Below the pieces are notes generated by a model. That model ran no database searches. It was given only the letters and a program-made list of their open reading frames with translations, and was not told the DNA's origin. A DNA stretch of 64,000 nucleotides, from positions 14,563,181 to 14,627,180 of the forward strand of contig NC_064036.1 of the NCBI RefSeq assembly GCF_932526225.1, read 5' to 3'. Position 1 is the first letter of the stretch; the number at the start of each line of letters is the position of its first letter. Position numbers and translations under genes: made by a program. Shown in pieces: positions 33,201 to 44,133 of this stretch. Source of the DNA: Nematostella vectensis (Eukaryota; Cnidaria; Anthozoa; Actiniaria; Edwardsiidae).

Positions 33201-36200
33201 ATGGAAACAATGATACATCGTTATAGATGTTCCGAGGATGGTAAGATTTTTTTTATTTTCCTTAAAGGCTGGAGTGCAGTTTCTTTTAATTATTCTTTGT
33301 ACTATGCTTATATTTCAGATTTTCATCATGCCGGCTATCCATCAATTGATTCAACCGCAAGACTTAAGTGCGAAATGCTTTTCATAAAACCTTCGAGAAA
33401 ATCAGTCTTCTTTTTTTCTTTCGTCTTTACATCACTTTTATGTGTTTCGTACTACTGGACAGGATGTTTCGACAAAACGTTTTATAATTTCAAAGTAGTT
33501 TATGAGCCTGTAGAGGATCGACTCGGATATAAGCAGTGGATTTATAAAGGATACAGTAAATGGCGCTTGGCGAGAGATTGGTGTCGTGTGCAGGGTTGGC
33601 GGGTTGACTGGCAAAACGTGACAAGGCCGTGCAAGGGCAAGATGGCCTGGGACCAGAGAGTGGTGGGATCACGTGATAGGACAAGCGCGAGAAGGAGTTA
33701 TATCAGTCGAAGCGACATTCAACCCGCAGGTGATCCACGGCATTACTGTATTGATATCATATAACTCACATCATCATCACCCAATAAACCCTGCAAGTAA
33801 AACATGGGTAGAGCCGCTTGGGTCAATTCTCGACCAATATTAATTGCAACACAACTCGTCTGATAACCCGTTCTAGCTGCAATGGTAGTTAACTCGACTT
33901 GGTGCATCATAATGAGTAAACTTTTGGAAAATTAAGGGTAGCGATGGGTAAATCCGAGACTTGCCGAGGCCCCGAGACCCGTGTTTTAGAATCCGAGCCC
34001 GAGACTTTAGTCAAATTTCGGAATTCTTCGGATAACCTGCTCGAGGTATGTCATAAACATCAGTTTAAAAAATAATAAGTAGAGTTACAATACATTCTTG
34101 CTACACTACGAAAAAGTAACCCGGAAACCCGTAGCATGTTAACAACATAAAACAGATCGTGAAACAGACCTCTAAATTTTGAAAAAAAAAAAAAAACGAG
34201 GCTTCGAGACTTGTGTAAGAAACGCCGAGATTCCGAGACTTTGCGTTTTTTTTTTTGCGAGACTTACGAAATTTGGAGGTACCCATCGCTGGCTCTAAAA
34301 TTAAGTAATCGTTTTAGGGCGCTTTCGTGGTATATAAAAAGAAAAGAAGAAAATTCAATAACCCCTTTTTGGCGGTGTGATCATATTAGAAATAAGGAAG
34401 GAATGCTTTTAAGTATTGAAGTTTAAAAACTTAAAATTTAACAATTTTATACTGCCCTATCAAATATTTGAAAATAATTCAAGCATTTCTAATAAATTAG
34501 TAAATTCATAAAAAGTTGCCGGCAATTTTATGATATTGAAAATTTCCAATCATTGATTGACTTTGTATTCAGGACACTTCAGCCGCCTTTGGATTCAATC
34601 GGTAGATATGGACGGGCGGCGCAAATCCTTCGGAGGGGACTCCTGGAGGGTATGCATCAGACAAGGACCAGCATCCCTTGCGCCTTTGGTCTTTGACCAC
34701 GATAACGGGCTGTACGAGGTACTGGTGCTTGTCCCGGAGCCTGGGACGTACTCGGCAGAAGTGTTCCTTGACTACACGCTGTGCGACGGGATAAGGGAGC
34801 CACCGCAACATTGGTTCGGCAATGGTAATGATGGCGATGGTGGTGATGACGATTTGCATATGATGGTGATGATGATGACGATGGTGATGATGATCGAGAT
34901 AGTGATGGTGATTGTAATGAAGATAGTGATGGTGATGGTGATGGTGATACGGTGATGGTGATGGTGATAATAATAGTGGTAATGGAGATAGTGATGGTGC
35001 TGGTGCTGGTGACGATGATGGTGATAATGATGGCGATGCATATGACGAAAACGTTGTCGTTTTGAGGGACTGGTACCGAGGAATCTTAGTTTTTTTGTCA
35101 GATACTTTCTCCATTGACCAAGGATGGTCACAGTCACTGTTTTTCTCTTCTGATTACAATTGAATAAAGTTTACGGAGCACCTGTGGTACGGCAACCTTA
35201 AAAGTAACAAGAATCATGCAGTTTTTCCAAATAAGGAATATGTTAGTTTCCTTATATGGAAGTGACCGCGTTTGTCAAAAACGACAATTTTTGGCTAAAT
35301 TTTCTTAATAAGGTGGTGATGACGATGGTGATGATTATGTTGAAGATGGTGATGATGATGACGATTATGGTGACGATGATGATGATGGCTGCGGTGATGA
35401 AAGTGATGATCATGGCGATTATTATAATGATGCCACTAAGTGAGACTAGAATGTAAGTGATGTGGCGATGATGATGGCGGGAGTGATGACGATGATGATG
35501 GCGGTAGTGATGAAGATGATAGTGATCTGATGGCGGTGGTGATGATGATGTCCGCGTTGGTGATAGTTATGATGAGGATGTGGATGTTGATCTGTAATGG
35601 TGATTGAGAGGTGTGTTGTTGCCGGTGGTGATTATGAGGGCGATTATGGATGATAATGTTAAGCATAATGATAATTTCAGGAACAGGATTTGGCACTTAT
35701 AATAACTTCAATAATAACTTTCTTGGTTACATCGGTGACGACCACATTATGAAGAAGTTAAAGGACCAAGACAGCCACAACTTCACCGTACCACCCAAGA
35801 CTCCTAACCCTGGTAACCAAGGCAACCACATGTTCACCGTTGTACCACACCATAATCCTAACACAGGTAACCAAGGCAACCACATGTTTACTGTACCACA
35901 AGTAACCAAGGTAACCACGCTTTCACCTTAACAATTTTGTTTCTGTTTTTAATCATGCGGTATTCCAAAGAGGAAAGCCAATTACAATTAAAGATTGTAA
36001 AATTAAAGTAACTGGTTCATGTGTCTTCTAAAGTGCGCCATACCGTAATGGCAGAAAGGTAGCTGCACCTGGCTGTATGGATGTAAGTCGGCATGAGACA
36101 AACCAATGCGCATAGAACGCTTCTAACATGTAAGAGTTACATCCTACTCCATCATTCTCTTCTTTGTTGTGATAGGTCGGTGGCGATTCCCATCAGGTGA

Positions 36201-38750
36201 TAACATCCAGTGCGGTCAAACAGGTCCAAATGGCTGCCGTTGGGTATGGGACGGGAATGGATACTGGAGGGGGGACAAATGGCTCCCATATCAGCCAAAC
36301 GGCAAGTACTCTTATGATAAGAAAAGTTAAAGTATGTTTTGTTCAAGTGATGTGATTACAGTATCAAATGATTTTTGTCTGTTGTTTTGCCTGCACTTTG
36401 CTTGAAATGATTACGATATCATGGATTGTATTTTGCATAAAACGATTTCTCTACTGTTAGGACCCTAACTGTCAGTCTACCAATGGTTGATAAATAGTTT
36501 CAAGTTTAACATACACTGTCACCAATTGATTTTTTTTCTTACTTTTGTTAAAAAAAAAAACACAGAAATTCTTGGCAGCACAACCAAATGTAAACGGTCG
36601 GGAACGCTTTGGATCTATGGCGACTCACTAGCCATGCGATTCTCAGAAGCAATGCGCACGCATCCCATTTGTACACGAATGTTTAAACATTGCAACTATA
36701 GCTACAATTGGATATATGAGGTGAGAAGACTATAGTACCTAGATGCACGCAGGCGCAGGCCCGTACCCAGGGGGGTGCAGGGGGTGCGAACGCACCCCCC
36801 CCCCCCCCCACACACACAACGGACGAAAGTCCATTTTCGGTTCTCGATAGACGCGTTTTTTTTAGACAAAACTATAAAGTATAAGTTAGATCACTCTGTA
36901 TGTCATCAATTTATAAGTCAGACTTTATTGTAGACAAATCCGACAATAAACGTCTTTTAGAGGTACTGCTGAGGCATAAGAAATCCCTTTTTGTCCCCCC
37001 CTCCCCCCCCCCACACAAAATTAGGTCCACTTTTCGGATTTCTGCGTACGGGCCTGCGGCGGAAGGACAGACAGGCAGACTACAGAAGTACCTTTATGCA
37101 GACGTATAAGTATCAAGGGTAGTTGTAGGGGACGTTGGAGTTTATGGTATTGGCCTCTTTTGTACGATATTGCGTTAAAAGAGCAAAATACATGAGGTGA
37201 TGTGATATTTCAAAAAACTTAGAGATGCAATATCTTGCTTTTTAAACGGCGTTTTGCCCGTGGTACGGGATGATCTAGCGGGAAACATGGGAAATGTTTC
37301 AAAACATCGCGGTATGCGATATTTCCGTTTTTTTCTGCGGTATTGCGGTAATTTCGAAAATTTTGTGCCGTATTGCGATTATTAGACCCCAGCGTCCCCC
37401 CTATAGTTGCATTTCATACTCAATTTTTGTTCCGTCGTTATCATCTATGTCAAGCTATGTCATTCAAAATCGCAATTAGAATATTAAGTTGTTGTTCCGC
37501 TTTTGACAGGTGAAGGATAAGCGCCACCCTCGTCGAATCCCAACGCCTTTTAACAAGACTGTGGTCCTGGAAAAGCTCCGCAGTATCCTGGAATTACCGG
37601 AGATGCGTAGCCCTGACAGTATACTGGTCTTCAGCTTGGGGATCCATTTCCCCATTTCTCTGACATTTGCCGAGTACAAAGATCTAGTGGACTCAGCTGC
37701 GGTAATGTTCACTAGGCTTGCGGGTAGCCCAGGATTCCCTGCGACTGTAATATGGAAAAGTACGGCGGCGTTCGAGAAACAGAAGGTCACAATGGTCCCT
37801 TGGCCCGGCAAGCAACTAAACTCCACAATGCTTAGGTTTATGACCACACAGGTAGGAATTTATATGCATGACGACATAAGTTACGAATATAGTTGAGCAC
37901 GATTGCAATCGGACTTTTACAACTGAGTAACCAATGAGTGGTGTCGAGGGATTACCGATTCTCCGCCGGATTATTAGCGAATCCCGAGAAATTACCTTCT
38001 CGTGTTAAGTATAGCTATTTAAGTGGTCGAGTTATCTATAAGCTTTGAAACGTTTATCTGTTTATGCTCGATCTTTTTAGGTTGATTTGCCATTGCGCTA
38101 TTATAAAAAATCGATGCACTGCTAAAATATCAGCGTTATAACCGAAGTCGTCGTTGCATGAGCGACCAATATTCGAAATCCTTATCTTTTTTGGGAAAAG
38201 CGTGCAATCATCCACATCAAACAATCAAAACTGCCACAAAAGTTTGATTCACTACGCGATATTACCAAAGGAGACAAGGAAACTTTTGTGAGTAGCAAGT
38301 TTTTCTAATGTCTTATACTTCAGTTATTTTCACGCAGTACCGCAACGAAACCAAATGTTCACTACAACTGGCTAGTGGTATCCCTTCAATGCGAAGTGGT
38401 AGTTGGTCCCATATTTGTACCGTACACCAGTCATCATTCAGAGTCATAACTCCTGCCCCCCCCCCCCCCCCCCCCCCGTAAGTGTACCGTGTCACACCAC
38501 CGGGTAGTAACGGACCTATTGAGTCCTATTTTAACATTTGACTTATTTTTGTTCCCAGCGCAACCAATTGTTCCACAAGTATGCCCTAAGTACAATGTGT
38601 ACGGCTGGAATACCTGTGTTAGATGTGTATCCGCTGACCGCTTCGTTCGGAAATGGGACGGTGGACTACGTGCATTACGAAGACCGAGTGTTCTTTCCCG
38701 CCGAGACGGCTATTGAGATGTTTGTACGTAAACTCAGGGAAAAAAGCTGA
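33201..38750 (+). CDS. NXPE-family protein (neurexophilin and PC-esterase domain)
   Basis: Exons: 33201-33240, 33319-33729, 34573-34824, 35681-35866 (or 35812), 36176-36301, 36566-36720, 37510-37851, 38559-38750. All phases agree and the sum is 567 residues, close to the usual 540-560. It is a type II membrane protein: short basic N-terminal tail, TM at residues 43-60, lumenal rest. The filamin/neurexophilin-like domain (exon 34573) has GGDSW, DHDNGLYEV and PGTYSAEVFL. The esterase part has IYGDSLAMRF with the nucleophile Ser359, the family block FSLGIHF, and a C-terminal D540-x-x-H543 pair in VDYVHYED. This is the SGNH-type triad expected for an active enzyme, with a sugar O-acetyl transfer or hydrolysis role likely (inference). 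The start is the first ATG in frame. The intron after 36301 uses a GC donor. AATAAA lies at 39122. Confidence 0.9.
33939..34290. mobile_element. MITE-like element in NXPE intron
   Basis: TAGCGATGGGTA at the left end is matched by TACCCATCGCT at the right end. Inside are several CCGAGAC words in direct and inverted order. It lies in the intron 33730-34572. Confidence 0.5.
34825..35640. repeat. Two GAT/GGT microsatellite blocks in NXPE intron
   Basis: GATGGTGAT-type trinucleotide repeats cover about 34825-35045 and 35311-35640, separated by unique DNA. Long open frames on both strands here encode His/Thr/Ile or Met/Val runs and are artefacts of the repeat. Confidence 0.9.
35813..35915 (+). repeat. 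Tandem copies of NXPE exon end with alternative donors
   Basis: The phrase GGTAACCAAGGCAACCACAT recurs 54 bp apart. Donors at 35813 (CCTG then GTAACC) and 35867 (ACAG then GTAACC) are both phase 1, so either joins exon 36176 in frame and the protein differs by 18 residues. A third copy, ACCAAG then GTAACC near 35909, is phase 0 and would break the frame. Confidence 0.6.
36302..36303 (+). other. GC-type 5' splice site in NXPE gene
   Basis: The exon ends AACG and the intron begins GCAAGT, the usual form of a GC-AG intron. No GT donor nearby keeps the frame with the GDSL exon at 36566 (acceptor AACACAG). Confidence 0.75.
36755..37057. mobile_element. MITE-like element with CCGTACCCAG ends in NXPE intron
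   Basis: GCAGGCCCGTACCCAG at the left is matched by CTGCGTACGGGCCTGC at the right. C-rich tracts adjoin both ends. The end sequence resembles the element at 24187-24551. Confidence 0.6.
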
Positions 38751-39517
38751 CATCCATTGCTTTGTTACCGAGATAGGGTGGATATTTTTGACGGATACTT
38801 ATAAAGAAAACAAAAAAACACCCATAACGCACTGCGCGCCACACCTGTTTAAGAGTTATTTTTGTAGCGAATTACAAGAGTGAATGATTTGTGTGTTGAA
38901 GAAAGCGCATTTATATATCAAAATCAGGAAAGTGAAAAAAAGTAACTAGAAGTGAGATGTTTTTCTTGTATTTTTGAATGACCAAAAGATATGGGCGATC
39001 AAAACCAACTAGTTTTAATCGACAAATATTATGGTTGATCATCGTAGTCTGGTCCATTCAAATAGCCTATTTTGAAACCTGTCCGAAAAAATTCAATTTC
39101 CAAGAAAAATAATTAAAGAACAATAAAATAGCATCTTGAACTACTTATAAACATTCTCAATCAAGTCTAATAATAGTTTATTTTAGACTTTTACCTGATA
39201 TAAGTCGACCACTTTTTTTAACGTCATAAAAATTATTATTAAAGAATCAAAATGGTTAAATCAGTTTAATATTTAATGTTTTGATTCGTTCGTGCATAAC
39301 CATTTCACGGAGAAAATCAATAAAATATAGGGACGTAGTCGGTCTATAGTGCCCCCTTTTTTGGGGGGAGGGGGTGGTTAGAAATCCCTCAGTTTCAACA
39401 GATGCTAGAGTATATCCAATTGTTAAGAATACTATACTTATATGAGGTATCTTCCTATGTAGCATTGTCTTCTAGCTGTCCAGTAAACAATCACCAAACG
39501 TCTTTTTGATGCGATTT
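38751..39517. other. Convergent 3' intergenic region
   Basis: The NXPE gene (+) and the gustatory-receptor-like gene (-) converge here. Candidate poly(A) hexamers lie at 39122-39127 (+) and 39177-39182 (-), so the transcripts probably end within tens of bases of each other and may overlap. No gene was recognised. Confidence 0.5.
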
Positions 39518-41368
39518 TCAGGCCGCGATAAGCCAAATTGTCATCCCGCATACGGCGATCAGCATCGACACCCACGTGACGCTACTATTAATAGTAATGC
39601 CAGCTATCTTGAAGCCGCATTGCGCGCGATCGACATACTCAAGAAACAGGCTCAGATTCTCGCGCCTGCGCAACGGGTGTCCCTCTGACCAGTCACGCGC
39701 CCGCGAGCAGTTCAACTTCATGGCGATCTGTTTGCTCTGAGAAGTGACTCGAGTTGCGTACAGACAAGGGCAGAGAAAAGTGTAGAGCACTAGAGCCAAG
39801 GATCCGATAGAATACTGCCGGGAAGCTAGATCTTGTAGTTTTACAAGCAACAGAGAAATCCCGATGACCGTCAAAAACGCGAATGAGAACCAATGAACAA
39901 TGAACCAGTATTTAAGCACTCCCACCGTCCCTAGCACGTGACCACACAAATGCTCATGAATATCAATGACGTCATCAAGTGTCCCACTCTTGAGGTCCCG
40001 GATGGCGGTAAGGCATTTTTCGATTATATTGACCAGTGCGCATGCGATGACGGCAAACACCCAGCAGCCGCTGACCAGGCATATCCACGTCAGGTTTGGG
40101 CCGGGGTACATAAGGAAGATTGTGTAGACGCTAGGTTTGTAGCCCTCAGCAATTGATTCAGTTTGGGTGGGGTCAAAGTTTGCAAAGATTAACACGGCAA
40201 AGACGACAATTATTTGTATGTTGAGCGCCACGCAGTCGCTTTTAGTTAGGCATTGTGGGTATTGGAGGAAGCTGAACGTGTCGACGGCACGCTTCAACCG
40301 ACACAGGCAACCCAGCAAGATCAAGTATGTGACCAATTGAATACAACATAACCCAACTTCGAAAAACTGTCCTAAGTAATTTATAGCCTTATTCGGCACT
40401 TCAGGAGCGGTGACGTTGGGAACTTGTTTCTTTGGACAATAAACTGCACCCAGGGTTGAATTTGAATGAAAGCAAATCCAGGTCGTGAAGACAAAGCCAA
40501 CCAACACGTATAGCGAGACTAGAAGTATAACTAACGAGAATATGACCCGGAAACCTCTTCCTGGATTCCACAGGCCCGTTAAGGTTGCTAGGGCACTCAG
40601 TGCCCTGATAGACTGCCAGAGGTTGACGGTACACGTCTTCTCTTGGTCTTGCTTCTCGCTCAAATGAACTTGGACCTCGGGGTCGATGGATAATTGCTTG
40701 GATAGGCGGCTGTTACTGCTCTGAGCCAGACATTCGCATGAATAAACTTGAGGTTGTTCTTCAACCGATTCCTCATTCGAGGTGAGAGAATAGTGGCTGG
40801 ATTGATGTGGAAACATCTCATCAAAGCTGCTGATGATGTTTGAATTAGCTTCGTAATGATTTTGCTCTCCGTTTGCGCCACCTTCTTCGGGTGTCTTTGG
40901 CGGCGTTTTCCCCCAAGGAGCACCTTTGAGTTCTTCGCTTGAATGATGATTCATAGTAGGGTTAATAAATGTTAAACACGGGTCAAATCGAACAGAGGAT
41001 CCAAGATCTTCCAAATGCTCCCATGAGCTACCTACAGTGCTTCTATTTCCGGGATCAATAACTTTGCCCGCTGGTGCAGGAATTGGGTCGCTTTCTGCCC
41101 GACTTCTCACAATAAGAGATTGAATGGCCGTGTTTACATTCTGATTGTCTTGTGAAAGAGTAGGTAATGTTTTAGTGAGTGAGGGAGTACCGATAATTGC
41201 GAAGCTATCCTCGTCAGAAAGAGACATAGTGAAGGTCGGCTCAGCAGGCGTGACGTCGAACATGACAGTCACGCGACCTTCGTCATAAATTGATGTCACG
41301 CAACGTTGACGATTGTAGAGGAATACCGAAGTGAGATGCCCCAACTTCCTCAAAATTAACTCACTCAC
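39518..41368 (-). CDS. Gustatory-receptor-like (GRL) multi-pass membrane protein
   Basis: 616 residues with no introns; the start is the first ATG, at 41368. The first 260 residues are hydrophilic with many Ser/Glu/Asn and no signal peptide, so the N-terminus should be cytoplasmic. About seven hydrophobic segments follow, for example VIFSLVILLVSLYVLVGFVF, CIQLVTYLILLGCL, IQIIVVFAVLIFA and VSGCWVFAVIACALVN. The C-terminal segment GFKIAGITINSSVTWVS is the type of ending found before and within TM7 of insect gustatory receptors and their cnidarian GRL relatives. An intracellular N-terminus and a conserved C-terminal TM fit that family, which forms ligand-gated channels in insects; ligand and role here are unknown. 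The long N-terminal extension is unusual. I judged family membership from the C-terminal pattern only. Confidence 0.6.
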   Translation of the reverse strand: MSELILRKLGHLTSVFLYNRQRCVTSIYDEGRVTVMFDVTPAEPTFTMSLSDEDSFAIIGTPSLTKTLPTLSQDNQNVNTAIQSLIVRSRAESDPIPAPAGKVIDPGNRSTVGSSWEHLEDLGSSVRFDPCLTFINPTMNHHSSEELKGAPWGKTPPKTPEEGGANGEQNHYEANSNIISSFDEMFPHQSSHYSLTSNEESVEEQPQVYSCECLAQSSNSRLSKQLSIDPEVQVHLSEKQDQEKTCTVNLWQSIRALSALATLTGLWNPGRGFRVIFSLVILLVSLYVLVGFVFTTWICFHSNSTLGAVYCPKKQVPNVTAPEVPNKAINYLGQFFEVGLCCIQLVTYLILLGCLCRLKRAVDTFSFLQYPQCLTKSDCVALNIQIIVVFAVLIFANFDPTQTESIAEGYKPSVYTIFLMYPGPNLTWICLVSGCWVFAVIACALVNIIEKCLTAIRDLKSGTLDDVIDIHEHLCGHVLGTVGVLKYWFIVHWFSFAFLTVIGISLLLVKLQDLASRQYSIGSLALVLYTFLCPCLYATRVTSQSKQIAMKLNCSRARDWSEGHPLRRRENLSLFLEYVDRAQCGFKIAGITINSSVTWVSMLIAVCGMTIWLIAA

Positions 41369-42419
41369 ATGACTGCTATTATTATTCGAATACTCATGAC
41401 ACCTGATCAGTATGCCTCTAAAGGTCTTAAAAGTATCTGAAAGTAAAGCTAATTAACCCTTTCATATTTTAAAGATTTGATTTATATTCGCCATTTTTCT
41501 TTTCAAATCTCCGCGATGTTTTTATGTTGCCATCTCTAGATGAAAAGCACTATATCATAAGTCCACTGATATCACAAGTCCATTCGTCAACGAATTAGTC
41601 CATTGTACAACACGTTTTATGCGCGGCGCTTATTCGGGGGAGGATAAGGGAGACGCTTATTTGAGCAATTGAGATAAAATCACCAACAAAAGTATATTCT
41701 ACTCCTTCTTGGCTTTGGATTTCTATTTTTTCTAATTGATTTAAATACATTTTAAATTAGGAAAGAAACAGAAGTGCAAATTAGGGTCATTAAGGGTCAT
41801 TATTTAACGGGAGGGGGAGAGGACTGCTTATGTTTGGGGGGAGGGTTGCGATTTTTTGAGCGTCGATTTGGGGGAGGGCCTCAAACTTTGATACAGCGTT
41901 TAGGAGAGGTCCTTTTATGAACAGGTATTCTAAACAATTTCCGGGCCTCCTAAAAGTCTGGAATTTCACATTTTTTTCTGGGGCGAACCCAAGACCCCCT
42001 ACTAAATAGTTTAATGAGTGTTAGGCGCCTTCTGCTTGCACTTCACTTGCGTTTCGTTGGCATTGAAAACCATTATCCCCTAAAGTGTGGCTTCTACTTC
42101 TACTGCAGTTTTGGTTTTATTTACTTCCATCACTGAATTTGCGAATTTAAATTGATGTCAAAGTCCCACCCCCCTACTAACTATTCAGATTGGTGGTATG
42201 AAAAAATATGCAAATAAGATTTTAGTTGGGAAGGAGCTAATGATGCTATTTTCTATTAAGGTTTTAACAATAATGAGAATTTCATAAATTTAAAAATGGC
42301 AAAATTTTCATGGGGAAGCATGTCCCCAGACCCGCCTATAACAAAAGAATTTACACCCCTGAAAAATGGGCTCGAAATCAACACTTCTCCTGGCTTAGTG
42401 GTGTTTAAGGCCAAGCGCC

Positions 42420-42887
42420 CGTTTCTCGAAACACCCGAGAATTCTCGGGCCCGAAAACTTTATCTTGCATTTTTGCCCAAAATTTAGCATGTTTTCCTTT
42501 TTAAGAACCGCTTTTCATGTTTTAGAACAGTTTGAAATTCCTCTTGGTTCATATTTCAAATGATTACGCTCTAAAGGGCTATTTTCGAAGTTTTGCATAA
42601 GCCAGAAAGTTACCCGAAAAGTCTCGGTTGACTGCGAGGTCCCGAGAACTTTCTTAATATTTAAGCCATGTGAATTTCGGGCCCGAGAAGTTCGGGAAAG
42701 ATCAAAATCTATAAATCTATAAAAGAGAATCATTCTTTACATAAATCTTTGTGGTAAAATAAGATGTTTGACGGTATTTCAACACATTTAGATACCATAA
42801 ATTTTATAGAAATTAGCCAGCATTTCAAATTTTAGGAATAAATCGTTTTCGGGTCCGAGAATTCTCGGGTGTTTTGAAAAACGAGCC
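42420..42887. mobile_element. Inverted-repeat element, CCGAGAATTCTCGG ends
   Basis: The left arm CGTTTCTCGAAACACCCGAG (from 42420) is matched by GGGTGTTTTGAAAAACGAG near 42868-42886. Both arms contain GAGAATTCTCGG, itself a palindrome. Confidence 0.6.
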
Positions 42888-43350
42888 CCAGCTCACGTCC
42901 CTTCATGGGCATACTAAAGTCTGTGCCCCCCCTCCCCTCCCCCAATTTGGCGTGCGGAGGGAGGGGGCTGTGCGTGTCTTCTCACAATTTGAAACAGCAA
43001 CATTTAGGCCATATTTTTCTTCTTCTGGGCAAAGTGCCCAGTAACCTTTGTTTGTAACTGCACAGATTGCTCGTTATAAAAATTGTGTATATTGTACTCT
43101 GCACTCATACGGTTATAAGATTTTGTGGTGCTTCTGGAAGAACGTACCGTACGTATAGCATCTCACAACTAGAGTATAATTCCAATAATCTAACCAATAA
43201 TACGCTTTTTTTAGCTTTTTCTGGTTCTGTGGGAGGGCCTTAATTTTTGGCCGCCTTTTGAGGGGAGGCCCCGATAAATAATGACCTTTCCCTAAACTGT
43301 CTATTTTTTTGTTAGTTCGAGTTTTCTGTGAATCAATAGATAGTCAATTG

Positions 43351-43763
43351 TTTTAGTATAAATCCACTCACATACTTCCTTCAAATAAATGACGATTTTA
43401 ACAATTCTCAGTAATAAATAACACAACGAAAAAAGTATTTTACAAAATCAAAACAGCTCGCGCACGTTCGTGTTTTCGCGAGCGCATGCAACCGGTGTTT
43501 GCAGTGCGAGCAGATAAACGAAAATTGAAAACTTTAGCTTCAAAACCTTGCAGTCTTCGTTACTTTTAGTGTCCTTTTGTAAGGATGGAAAATACATTTA
43601 CTAGAAAAGATTGTGAACCAATTTTCTTGAATTTTAATCAAGGTTTTTTGTCTCTTTTGCCGGCTTTTTCGTTACACACTATCTATGGCTCAATAGATAG
43701 TGAGTACGGGAGCCAATCAAATTGTGAGACTCGTGATAGTTTGTGAGTGGATTTATACTAAAA
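43351..43763. mobile_element. Inverted-repeat element with 22-bp perfect ends
   Basis: TTTTAGTATAAATCCACTCA(CA) at 43351-43372 is exactly matched in reverse complement at 43742-43763. The words CAATAGATAGT occur near both ends. Confidence 0.65.
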
Positions 43764-43986
43764 TCTATTATAAATAAACTCCTTTGTTATTCTTTCATCA
43801 CTATCAAACATCGAAAAAAAACGCTTACTTGTTTTCTAAGTCTTCTAGAAATACATTTTCCTAATTTATAGAATTCTTTATTCTTGAAAAAAGCCTTGGA
43901 TAGTGGAACAAAGAAGGCCCAACATGAAAAATAATTCCTGACTTCTTTTAATAAATGACAGCATCAACACTTCTCAACTGAAAATC

Positions 43987-43992
43987 TTTATT
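43987..43992 (-). terminator. Candidate polyadenylation signal of USP5
   Basis: AATAAA on the minus strand, about 145 bp past the USP5 stop codon at 44134-44136. Confidence 0.6.
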
Positions 43993-44133
43993 TTTTCCTG
44001 CATTTGTAACCTCTGAGAAATGCTTGGTAGGTAAGCGATCAATCTATAGCCACTTTCACTACCACGTGATTACCACGCGTCAAAACGTGACCTTCACGTG
44101 TCAACCACATGGCAGCAAGGTGCATGCAGAATA

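Larger units (their letters stand above)
41369..44133. other. Intergenic region with two inverted-repeat elements
   Basis: No gene was recognised between the starts and ends of the two minus-strand genes. It holds inverted-repeat elements at 42420-42887 and 43351-43763 and short G-rich patches. The USP5 poly(A) signal lies at 43987-43992. Confidence 0.55.

Noticed and set aside
34569-35137. His-rich and Met/Val-rich frames on both strands
   Set aside because: They arise from GAT/GGT microsatellites in the NXPE intron; the only coding part is exon 34573-34824.
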